Positions 45,879 to 54,224 of a stretch of DNA of 64,000 nt are shown here, piece after piece (within the stretch, counting starts at the first letter, position 1; each line of letters starts with the position of its first letter). Origin of the DNA: Bdellovibrionales bacterium (GTDB lineage Bacteria; Bdellovibrionota; Bdellovibrionia; Bdellovibrionales; Bdellovibrionaceae); assembly GCA_016713585.1 (NCBI GenBank), contig JADJOV010000023.1, positions 248,001-312,000 on the forward strand, in the 5' to 3' direction. A program made the position numbers and the translations under genes. The notes beneath the pieces are model-generated. The model was not told where the DNA came from. It searched no databases and worked only from the letters and a program-made list of their open reading frames with translations.

Positions 45879-46925
45879 TTGACGCTCCTGCTTGGGGTGT
45901 TTTATGTCTCTGTCACCCCGAGCTTTGCTGAATCCAAATCGCCCTCGACACCTGAAAGCATTTTTACCGGCGGGCATCAGCCCGCCTTTTCTCATGGTGA
46001 GGCCTTTGCTCTCTACATTGAAAATGACACAAGAAATATTGGTGGGCCAGGGAGTGACGAAGCTTACTCAAACGGGCTCAAACTGTCGTACATCTATGCA
46101 GAAGATCGCATTCCCCCTTGGTCAAGGGCTGCCGCACGCAGTATGGCCTTCTTGGGTCCGCATCTTGACCGCGCAAAACTAAACTACGCCTTCTCCGTCG
46201 GCCCTCAAATATATACACCAAACAACACCCAAGAAGGCGCACTGATCAAAGACGATCGACCTTATGTGGGTTGGCTATACTTGGGTTTTACGGTGAGTCT
46301 ACGGCAAGAAAACGTGGGGCACTTTCTCGAACTAGATCTTGGAACTCTAGGGCCTAGTGCCCTCGGAAGTGAAGTTCAAAATAGCACCCATAACTTGATT
46401 GGAGCAAAAAAAGCCCAGGGCTGGCGCAATAGTTTAAATGACGAGCCGACACTTCAGCTCTTTTATCAAAAGAGAACTAAGACAGACATTTCTAAACAAC
46501 TTGACTTTATCCCCTCATACGGTGCAGCGCTTGGCAATGTCCAAGTCAGTGCCCAAATCGGTGCCCAAATAAGGTTTGGATTCAATCTCCCTGATGACTT
46601 TGGTCCTGGCCGGCCGTCTGCTGGTGACGGCGACCCCTTCGTGAGTCCGATGCAAGATATTCTAAAAAAAAGAAACAGCTATTACATTTTCGGCGGAGGC
46701 AGAGGTAACTGGATTGCCAGAAATATATTTTTAGATGGAAATTCATTTCGTGAAAGTCCTCGGGTCACAAAGCACCCAGTAACCTTTTCGACGGAATTTG
46801 GATTCGGTCTTCAATTCACCTCTTTGGCTCTTGTTTGGCGATTTGTCACCAGGTCCCCTGAATTTGAAGAGAAGAAAGCTTTCAACAGCTTTGCGTCAGT
46901 CAGTGTCATTTATTTTGTTCATTGA
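45879..46925 (+). CDS. LpxR-like lipid A 3'-O-deacylase (DUF2219)
   Basis: The product is about 348 aa, an outer-membrane beta-barrel enzyme that removes 3'-acyl chains from lipid A. The signal peptide is LTLLLGVFYVSVTPSFA. The catalytic loop has YIENDTRNIGG, with the Asn-Asp pair expected in LpxR, then DEAYSNGLKLSY. DDRPYVGWLYLG is the conserved strand. It ends IYFVH rather than with a usual final aromatic. No ATG is available. TTG 45879, 4 bp after the previous stop with AGGA before it, is the likely start, implying coupling to the upstream gene. Confidence 0.75.
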   Translation: MTLLLGVFYVSVTPSFAESKSPSTPESIFTGGHQPAFSHGEAFALYIENDTRNIGGPGSDEAYSNGLKLSYIYAEDRIPPWSRAAARSMAFLGPHLDRAKLNYAFSVGPQIYTPNNTQEGALIKDDRPYVGWLYLGFTVSLRQENVGHFLELDLGTLGPSALGSEVQNSTHNLIGAKKAQGWRNSLNDEPTLQLFYQKRTKTDISKQLDFIPSYGAALGNVQVSAQIGAQIRFGFNLPDDFGPGRPSAGDGDPFVSPMQDILKKRNSYYIFGGGRGNWIARNIFLDGNSFRESPRVTKHPVTFSTEFGFGLQFTSLALVWRFVTRSPEFEEKKAFNSFASVSVIYFVH

Positions 46926-46945
46926 GAAAGTGGAAATTAGTCGCA

Positions 46946-46963
46946 GTGGAGGAGATTCTCCAC
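46946..46963. terminator. Hairpin after the LpxR-like gene
   Basis: GTGGAG-GAGATT-CTCCAC forms a 6-bp stem 20 bp after the stop, without a clear U-tract. Confidence 0.35.
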
Positions 46964-47001
46964 AGTGACTCGACTCAAAGCTTCTCCCGACGCCCTCCTC
47001 G

Positions 47002-47017
47002 CGGTCTGTTTTTTGCT
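47002..47017 (+). promoter_or_regulatory. Sigma-54-like promoter upstream of a small ORF
   Basis: CGGTCT-GTTTT-TTGCT has GG-N10-GC spacing and lies 51 bp before the ORF at 47068. Confidence 0.45.
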
Positions 47018-47067
47018 TAAGAGTCCTATATTCAGACTTCAACAAATCAGTGAATGAAGGGGATAAA

Positions 47068-47172
47068 ATGAAAGATTACTCTTTGCTCAAACAAACCGAC
47101 CTATTTTATCAAAACTATCCGACTGAGATAACCAGCCTCAGCAAGGTCCCACCAAAATATAAAACTCGATAG
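47068..47172 (+). CDS. 34-aa hypothetical ORF
   Basis: The ORF reads MKDYSLLKQTDLFYQNYPTE then ITSLSKVPPKYKTR, after AAGGGGAT with 5-bp spacing. It may be a small protein or the start of a longer gene whose rest was replaced by the C tract at 47231. The good ribosome site and upstream promoter-like sequence support translation. Confidence 0.4.
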   Translation: MKDYSLLKQTDLFYQNYPTEITSLSKVPPKYKTR

Positions 47173-47230
47173 GACAGTGCTCAATGTAAAATAAACTAGG
47201 CGGGGGAGTATGTACAACACCAACAATCAG

Positions 47231-47442
<212 letters not shown>

Positions 47443-47528
47443 ATATTCGACAGTCGTGTTGGCGAAGGCCGAATGTTCGGAACAACAAAATCAAGAAATA
47501 AATTCATAAACACATTTAAATAAAATAA

Positions 47529-47777
47529 CTCAATGGAGGCGATCTCAATCCTGAGTCCAGCGGTGGCTTTGATGTCAAATTTCAAGAGGCCTCAGGATAT
47601 AGAGCAGGCATTGGTTTTAATGCTTCGGTGAGTCTGAACTTGGAATACCAAGACCTAAAATATGGCAAGTCAGTCTTGGAGCAAATTGGACCTCTCACTC
47701 CTGGATCAACTTTTGATAGTGTCAACCTCAAAGACAAAAAATGGCTCGCGAGTATATCGTTTCCAATGGAATTCTAG
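47529..47777 (+). pseudogene. 3' fragment of an outer-membrane beta-barrel protein
   Basis: The open frame has no start. It reads GGFDVKFQEASGYRAGIGFN, then NASVSLNLEYQDLKYG, and ends WLASISFPMEF-stop. Alternating strands and the final Phe are typical of outer-membrane barrels. The 5' part is lost at or beyond the C tract. In relatives this kind of tail ends a protein of 150-250 residues. Confidence 0.6.
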
Positions 47778-47829
47778 AATATTCAAACAATTGTTTAGTT
47801 GATGAGTGTTAAGTGTGTTATGAGTGGTG

Positions 47830-49263
47830 ATGGAAAATTCTGAAATGAAAACTGCCGAAACCATTGTGTTCATTGATGATGACCAGGACACACTTAACCT
47901 TTTGTCCAAGTTTTTCGAGAATCGCGGATATCGCACTTTTGTTTACCTCGATGCCCTTCAGGCATTTGAAGACATTTCGACAGAAAAAATAAAATGCAAT
48001 GTTATTGTGACGGATCTTTGCATGCCAAATATTTCAGGAATTGAATTCACCAAAAATCTGAAAGAGTTGAATTTTATAATTCCAATAATTTTGATTACTG
48101 CCACGAAAAAGGTAGAAACAGCGCTCGAAGCTATCCAAGCGGGGGCCTACGACTTTGTCCTAAAGCCGATTCATTTTCCGCAGTTGCACCTGTCGGTTGA
48201 AATGGCCTTGCACTTGGGTCGGATTGAACAAGACAACCACACATTAAAGACTGTCATCAAGCTGCAAGAAAGTCCAATCAGCGTCGATGGGGTTGTTGGA
48301 AAAAGTTCAGCTATTCGGGAAGTTCTCGACTTGGCAAAAAGGGTTTCTAGTTCAAGGGCTAACGTCCTAATTACAGGCGATAGTGGGACTGGGAAAGAGG
48401 TTATAGCAAAGGCAATTCACAGCTTGGGCAGTCGAAAACAAGAGCCGTTTATTGCAATCAATTGCTCAGCTATTCCTGAAAATCTTCTTGAGTCAGAACT
48501 TTTTGGCCATGCAAAGGGAGCCTTCACAGGCGCAACTGACAAGAAGGTGGGCCTTTTCGAGGAGGCCGGGAATGGAACACTGTTCCTTGATGAGATTGGT
48601 GATCTTTCACTTCAATTGCAGGCTAAACTATTGCGCGTTTTGCAAGAACGGAGAATTCGTCGGGTCGGAGAGAATCAAGATAGACCGATTCACGCCCGAA
48701 TCATTTCAGCCACCCATCGGAACCTCCAAGACGAGGTTCGCGGCATGACGTTTCGAGAGGATCTTTTCTATCGCCTGAATGTGATTCCCATATGGATTCC
48801 CCCACTTCGAGACAGGAAGGAAGACATTTTGCCTCTGGCTGATTTCTTTCTCAAAAAATTCTCTGTTTTAAACGGATACAGTCACAAAAAATTTAGTAAA
48901 GAATCTCTGGCGACTTTGCTCGATTATCCTTGGCCAGGAAATGTGAGAGAACTTGAGAATTCAATTGAGCGAGCTTTGGTTCTTTCTGAAGGAAGTCTCG
49001 TTCATATTGGAAATCTCATTCCATTGAATGTTAATCAATTCAAACACAAGGTGACCTGTGGACCTTTGACCTTCAATTTTCGAGGCGGGACGGCTTCAGA
49101 GCGTGTCCTGTCAGTGGAAGAAGTCATCAATCAATATGTCAGCTATGTTCTTGAGCTCAATAATGGCGTCAAAGAAAAAACAGCAAAAGATCTCAATATC
49201 GATCGAAAGACCCTATATCGTCGACTTCGTGAAATTGAGGATGCAGCCTCTTCTGTCCAATAG
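47830..49263 (+). CDS. NtrC-type sigma-54-dependent response regulator
   Basis: The product is 477 aa and intact. The receiver is IVFIDDDQDTLNLLSKFF with Asp in IVTDLCMPNISG. The AAA+ domain has GDSGTGKEVIAKAIH (Walker A), GAFTGATDKK (sigma-54 loop), TLFLDEIGDLSL (Walker B) and FREDLFYRLNVIPI. The Fis-type HTH is EKTAKDLNIDRKTLYRRL. It activates sigma-54 promoters when phosphorylated. ATG 47830; two GTGs precede it in frame. It is the first gene of the run with Hpt and two hybrid kinases, so these probably control it. The candidate promoters at 40930, 43776, 47002 and 63073 are possible targets. Confidence 0.9.
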   Translation: MENSEMKTAETIVFIDDDQDTLNLLSKFFENRGYRTFVYLDALQAFEDISTEKIKCNVIVTDLCMPNISGIEFTKNLKELNFIIPIILITATKKVETALEAIQAGAYDFVLKPIHFPQLHLSVEMALHLGRIEQDNHTLKTVIKLQESPISVDGVVGKSSAIREVLDLAKRVSSSRANVLITGDSGTGKEVIAKAIHSLGSRKQEPFIAINCSAIPENLLESELFGHAKGAFTGATDKKVGLFEEAGNGTLFLDEIGDLSLQLQAKLLRVLQERRIRRVGENQDRPIHARIISATHRNLQDEVRGMTFREDLFYRLNVIPIWIPPLRDRKEDILPLADFFLKKFSVLNGYSHKKFSKESLATLLDYPWPGNVRELENSIERALVLSEGSLVHIGNLIPLNVNQFKHKVTCGPLTFNFRGGTASERVLSVEEVINQYVSYVLELNNGVKEKTAKDLNIDRKTLYRRLREIEDAASSVQ

Positions 49264-49291
49264 TCTTAGATCCACATGGAGGGAGTTCCAA

Positions 49292-49588
49292 ATGCGAAAT
49301 ATGCAGGATGTCACACAGGAAATGAAGTTTTTGTATTTAAAACGCAGGACAGCTGAACTGATAGAGTGTCAGGTCGCCTTGAAGTCAAAGAATTTCACCT
49401 ATCTTGAAAAAGTAGGTCACCAAGTGAAAGGCAATGCTGTGTCATTTGGATTTGGAAGGTTCTTACCGATGGCGTTGGCCCTCGAAGGAGCTGCTCAGGC
49501 TAAAGACACTCGTCGCATCGAATTCATTTTGAAACACCTGAATGCGACAGTCATGGATGTGGTGAAACGTTTTGAACAATTATCATGA
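49292..49588 (+). CDS. Hpt phosphotransfer protein
   Basis: The product is 98 aa. The phospho-accepting His lies in LEKVGHQVKGNAVSFGFGRF, the classic H-x-x-K-G-x-x-x-x-G block. It is a stand-alone histidine phosphotransfer domain that would carry phosphate from the receiver domains of the hybrid kinases to a response regulator. ATG 49292 follows GGAGGGAG. Its stop overlaps the next start (ATGA at 49585-49588). Confidence 0.85.
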   Translation: MRNMQDVTQEMKFLYLKRRTAELIECQVALKSKNFTYLEKVGHQVKGNAVSFGFGRFLPMALALEGAAQAKDTRRIEFILKHLNATVMDVVKRFEQLS

Positions 49589-52500
49589 GTAAAAATATTG
49601 GAATTAGCAAAGAAACTCTCCGGGCTCAGGATAGGACATTTGAAAAATTTCGCCGAATGGCCACTGTTATTCAGGATTCCAATGATGCCATTACGTTTCA
49701 GGATCTCGAAGGAAAGATTTTAGCATGGAACAGGGGGGCCGAAATCATGTATGGATATACCGAGATTGAAGCCCTCGGTATGAATATAGTGGACACTGTT
49801 CCTAAAGAATATCAGGAGGAGGCTCGAGGATTTTTAGCTTCACTCAAACGAGGAGAGTTGGTTCCGACTCTCGAAACAAAACGTAAGACTAAGACTGGAC
49901 AGATTGTTGATGTTTGGTTGACCAATACCAAGGTCACCGATGATAAAGGTGTTTTAACAGGTATAGCTACAACTGAACGGGACATTTCAGAACGAAAAAG
50001 GACTGAAGCGACTTTGCGTGAGAAATTCCGTGAACTCGACTATTTGAGGGCTGGGCAAATTGCCCTATCTGAGAGTCTCAGGGGCGAACAAATGATCGCT
50101 GGACTTGGGCAAAGTATCTTAACCCATTTGGTCCCATTTACAAACGCTCAAGTTGGAGCATTTTATATTGTTAATGAGGCAAAAGAACTTCATCGTGTGA
50201 GTGGCTACGCACTCTCAAAAAGCGAACAAATAAATCCGAAGGCATTGAAAATAATACAGTTCGGGGAAGGCTTGATCGGTCAAGTCGCGATTGATAAACG
50301 AACGCTGAGAATAGACGATGTTCCACCAGAATATTTTAGCAAAATTCAATCCGACCTCGGAGAACTTGTCCCTCGTTCGCTCTTGATTTGTCCCATTCTT
50401 TATGAGAACGAGATCAATGGTGTTATTGAGTTGGGATCTTTGCAGCCCTTCACGGAGCATCATAGAATATTTTTGAGTCATGTTTCTGAGAATATTGGAA
50501 TTGCAATCAACACGTCTATCGTCAGAAAGAAAATTCAAAAGCAAAACGAAGAATTTAACAAAACACAGATTCTTTTAGAAGAAAAAGCGAAAGAAGTGCA
50601 GCGGGCGAGTCAATATAAGACCGAATTTTTGGCGAATATGTCCCACGAATTGCGAACACCCCTCAATAGTTCGCTGATTTTAGCAAAACTTCTAATGGAT
50701 AATGTCAAAGGTCACCTCTCGATCGAAGAGACGCAATTTGCCTCCTCAATCTATTCCTCCAGCAAGGATCTTCTGAATCTTATCAACGACATCTTGGATC
50801 TGTCGAAAGTTGAGGCTGGCAAACTCGAGATTCGAGTTGAGAAAATTTTGTTAAGTGAAATTATGGCGGGACTTTCACAAACCTTCGAAGCTCTTGCTAA
50901 TGAAAAAAAACTGACCTTTAGCATCACGAAAGATTTTGGGGTCCCTGAAATATTTCACACAGACCGGCAACGTCTTGAACAAATTTTAAAGAACATCATT
51001 TCGAATGGCATTAAGTTTACAGACAATGGATCAGTTAAAGTCAGGCTGTATCGGCCGCTGAACAGTCGCCACCTTGCCTTCGAGGTCTCGGATACTGGAA
51101 TTGGCATTCGAGAGGAACAGCTGGCCTTTGTTTTTGAGGCCTTTCGACAAGCAGATGGGGCTATCACTCGTAAGTACGGCGGAACCGGACTTGGACTTTC
51201 TATCTCGCGGGATTTGACCCAGCTTCTCGGCGGCACCATCGAGGTCAAGAGTCAGCTAGGAATTGGGAGCCAGTTTACTTTGATCCTCCCAGAGATGTTA
51301 GTTGCATCAAGTAACAAAGGATCCCGCGGCCCTACCTTTTCAGTGGAAAATTCAAAATATTATGCCCGACAGTCACAGAACCGTATATCACTCCCTTTTG
51401 AGGATGATCGGTTGTTGTTAACCGACCCTCGTCCAATGATCCTCGTGATTGAGGATGATTTGAAATTTGCAAAAATTGTTTTAGATGTCTCGCACGAGGC
51501 AGGTCTGCGGTGTATTGTTGGACAAGGTTCAGATGAAGGATATGAAATGGCTCTACATTACAGTCCGCATGGAATCCTCTTAGATGTGAAGTTGCCAGAC
51601 CATCTGGGATTGACAACATTGTCCAGACTGAAAGCCAATTCCAAAACTCGGCACATACCCGTGTTTTCCATGTCCGTTGTGGACTATCGGATACAAACTC
51701 TTCGCTTGGGCAGCATTGGGTTTTTAGAGAAACCTGCAAAAATGCAAAACATTCGTCATAGCCTTGAGCTTTTGAAAACACATCTCGAGCGAACGACAAG
51801 AAGGGTGCTTGTCTTTGCCCAGGGACTAAATGAAAAAACAATTCTGCAGCTCTTAACTGATCAGAATGTGGTGATCACAAACCTCATGGGCGCAATTCCA
51901 TCTGGCATCCCAACTTTCAGCAACCTATCAACTCAGCTGTCAACGGAACAGTTTGATTTCCTTGTCTTTGGATTGAGTGCTGAAAGTCCCCTCGCCTTGG
52001 ACTTTTTGGAAAATGTGAGCGAAGAACAAAATTCGAAGTGGCCACCTATTCTAATTTACATTGAGAGACCCTTGACAAGAGAGCGGGATCTTCGACTTCG
52101 AGTCGCAGAGAAACGTTTCATAATTAAGGTGGCAACTTCACCTGAACGATTTTTTGACGAGGTTGCATTGGTTCTTCATTTAGATGAAGCGAAAATGTCA
52201 TCTGTGCAAAAACAAATGGTGACAACCACGAGATTGCGCGAACAAATTTTTGAGGGCAGAAAAATCCTTATAGTGGACGACGATGTCAGAAATATTTTTG
52301 CATTAACAAGTGCTTTGGAACAAAAAGGTGCAACTATCCTCGTTGCCAGAAACGGTCAAGAATGCCTTGATAAGCTCGACCAGGATCCCCTGATTGATCT
52401 GGTCTTAATGGATATTATGATGCCAGAAATGAATGGCTACGAAGCTACGCAAAGAATTCGTCGACAAAGTCGTTTTGCGACGCTTCCGATAATTGCAGTC

Positions 52501-52623
52501 ACAGCCCAAGCCATGGTTGATGATCAAGAAAAGTGTATCACGGCCGGAGTGAATGACTATATTTCAAAACCAGTTGATCTTGAGAAGCTTCAATCCATGA
52601 TTCGCGTCTGGATTGTCGGATGA
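49585..52623 (+). CDS. Hybrid histidine kinase (PAS-GAF-HisKA-HATPase-REC-REC-like-REC)
   Basis: The product is 1012 aa and has no membrane segments, so it is cytoplasmic. The order is PAS (about 20-140, DSNDAITFQDLEGKILAWNR), GAF (about 165-325), HisKA with His in LANMSHELRTPLN (about 350-365), and HATPase with DTGIGI and KYGGTGLGLSI. A receiver with Asp in GILLDVKLPD lies at about 615-735. A receiver-like domain without the Asp (FDFLVFGLS) follows at about 740-860. The last receiver is VDDDVRNIFA with Asp in LVLMDIMMPEM. It senses an unknown signal through PAS/GAF and would pass phosphate to the Hpt protein. It overlaps both neighbours by 4 bp. Confidence 0.92.
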   Translation: MSKNIGISKETLRAQDRTFEKFRRMATVIQDSNDAITFQDLEGKILAWNRGAEIMYGYTEIEALGMNIVDTVPKEYQEEARGFLASLKRGELVPTLETKRKTKTGQIVDVWLTNTKVTDDKGVLTGIATTERDISERKRTEATLREKFRELDYLRAGQIALSESLRGEQMIAGLGQSILTHLVPFTNAQVGAFYIVNEAKELHRVSGYALSKSEQINPKALKIIQFGEGLIGQVAIDKRTLRIDDVPPEYFSKIQSDLGELVPRSLLICPILYENEINGVIELGSLQPFTEHHRIFLSHVSENIGIAINTSIVRKKIQKQNEEFNKTQILLEEKAKEVQRASQYKTEFLANMSHELRTPLNSSLILAKLLMDNVKGHLSIEETQFASSIYSSSKDLLNLINDILDLSKVEAGKLEIRVEKILLSEIMAGLSQTFEALANEKKLTFSITKDFGVPEIFHTDRQRLEQILKNIISNGIKFTDNGSVKVRLYRPLNSRHLAFEVSDTGIGIREEQLAFVFEAFRQADGAITRKYGGTGLGLSISRDLTQLLGGTIEVKSQLGIGSQFTLILPEMLVASSNKGSRGPTFSVENSKYYARQSQNRISLPFEDDRLLLTDPRPMILVIEDDLKFAKIVLDVSHEAGLRCIVGQGSDEGYEMALHYSPHGILLDVKLPDHLGLTTLSRLKANSKTRHIPVFSMSVVDYRIQTLRLGSIGFLEKPAKMQNIRHSLELLKTHLERTTRRVLVFAQGLNEKTILQLLTDQNVVITNLMGAIPSGIPTFSNLSTQLSTEQFDFLVFGLSAESPLALDFLENVSEEQNSKWPPILIYIERPLTRERDLRLRVAEKRFIIKVATSPERFFDEVALVLHLDEAKMSSVQKQMVTTTRLREQIFEGRKILIVDDDVRNIFALTSALEQKGATILVARNGQECLDKLDQDPLIDLVLMDIMMPEMNGYEATQRIRRQSRFATLPIIAVTAQAMVDDQEKCITAGVNDYISKPVDLEKLQSMIRVWIVG

Positions 52624-54224
52624 AGCAAATCTTTGAGATTCTCATTGTCGATGATCTCCCGAGCAATTTGATTGCACTCAATGCTCTTTTAGAGAGAGAA
52701 AATGTTAGAATTCATAAGGCCTATGCTGGCGACCAGGCACTTGATTTGATGCTTCAGTTTGATTTTTGTTTAGCCATTATAGATGTTCAAATGCCTGGAA
52801 TGAACGGATTTGAGCTGGCAGAATTTATGCGTGGAGCGAAAAAGACAAAAAATATTCCAATTATCTTTGTCACAGCAACGGCGGTCGCGCAGAGCTTTTC
52901 ATTTAAAGGTTATGAAATTGGAGCCGTTGACTTCTTACTTAAACCCCTTGATTCACATGCAGTTAAAAGCAAAGTTAATATTTTCATGGAATTGTTCGAA
53001 CAGAAGAATGAACTCAATCGTCAACTAGAGCAAAATATCGAACTTGTAAATCGAGTGAATTTGGCCAAGGAATCCGCCGAGCGTGCAAATAGTTTTAAAT
53101 CTGAATTCTTAGCTAATATGTCACACGAGATTAGAACACCCCTGGGCTCGATTTTAGGTTTTTTGGATCTGCTTAAAAACCCAAAGACAGTCCAAACTGA
53201 TCGAATTAACTACATGCGCATTATCGAAAGAAATTCTCAGCATTTGCTGGGGTTGATTGATGATATTCTTGATCTATCCAAAATTGAAGCAGGAAAGTTA
53301 AGTCTTGAGATGATTCAATTTTCGCTTCAAGAAATGCTTTATGATTTAAAGTCTCAGATGGATTTCAAGGCCAGGGAAAACGGGCTTGAATTTCACTTTG
53401 AGCTTGATGGCCCTCTCCCACAAATGATCTCAACTGATTCTTTGCGCCTTCGTCAAATTTTGACAAATGTTCTTGGAAATGCGTTTAAATTCACAAGGGC
53501 AGGGACAATTTCATTAAGAATTGGCTGTGAGGGATCAATCTTGAGTTTTTGGGTGAAAGACACTGGAATCGGAATATCAACTGCGCAAATTGGAAAACTC
53601 TTTCAACCGTTTTCCCAGGCGGACAGTTCAATTACACGGAATTATGGAGGCACCGGCTTAGGCCTGATTTTATCCAGAAGGCTGGCTGAAAATCTTGGGG
53701 GCAAATTGGAACTCTTTGAAAGTCAACCTGGCATTGGTTCGACTTTTTTAATTCAAATTCAAGTCGCCGTCTTGCCCCAAACGAAATTTGTTGGGCACAG
53801 CGAAATCGCGAATCGCCCCCCGCTCGCTCTCATTGATCCACAGAAAGGTGAAAAAGCCCTCAAGGGGCTTAAAGTCCTTCTGGTGGATGATTCCCCTGAC
53901 AATCATATGCTGATTTCCATCTATTTGCAGACGGCGGGCGCCCAGGTTGTACCTGCGGAGAATGGTGCAGAAGGGGTTGATCTAGCACTTTCAGAACATT
54001 TTGATATCGTTCTGATGGATATTCAAATGCCCATTCTTGATGGCCATGGGGCCGCTCAGAAATTGCGTCAAGCAAAATATCAAGGCCCTCTGATTGCTTT
54101 GACGTCTCATGCGATGAGAGAGGAGCAAGCTAAGTGCATGGACTCGGGTTTCGACGCTTTTTTAACAAGACCTATTCAAAAGGATTTGCTTATCAAAACC
54201 CTGATGCCATATCTACCATGTTAA
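52620..54224 (+). CDS. Hybrid histidine kinase (REC-HisKA-HATPase-REC)
   Basis: The product is 534 aa, soluble. The N-terminal receiver is ILIVDDLPSNLIAL with Asp in LAIIDVQMPG. HisKA has His in NMSHEIRTPLGSILG. HATPase has DTGIGI and YGGTGLGLILS. The C-terminal receiver is VLLVDDSPDNHMLIS with Asp in IVLMDIQMPILDG. Having receivers at both ends fits a middle step of a phosphorelay. The start overlaps the first kinase by 4 bp and the end overlaps ndvB by 7 bp. Confidence 0.92.
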   Translation: MKQIFEILIVDDLPSNLIALNALLERENVRIHKAYAGDQALDLMLQFDFCLAIIDVQMPGMNGFELAEFMRGAKKTKNIPIIFVTATAVAQSFSFKGYEIGAVDFLLKPLDSHAVKSKVNIFMELFEQKNELNRQLEQNIELVNRVNLAKESAERANSFKSEFLANMSHEIRTPLGSILGFLDLLKNPKTVQTDRINYMRIIERNSQHLLGLIDDILDLSKIEAGKLSLEMIQFSLQEMLYDLKSQMDFKARENGLEFHFELDGPLPQMISTDSLRLRQILTNVLGNAFKFTRAGTISLRIGCEGSILSFWVKDTGIGISTAQIGKLFQPFSQADSSITRNYGGTGLGLILSRRLAENLGGKLELFESQPGIGSTFLIQIQVAVLPQTKFVGHSEIANRPPLALIDPQKGEKALKGLKVLLVDDSPDNHMLISIYLQTAGAQVVPAENGAEGVDLALSEHFDIVLMDIQMPILDGHGAAQKLRQAKYQGPLIALTSHAMREEQAKCMDSGFDAFLTRPIQKDLLIKTLMPYLPC

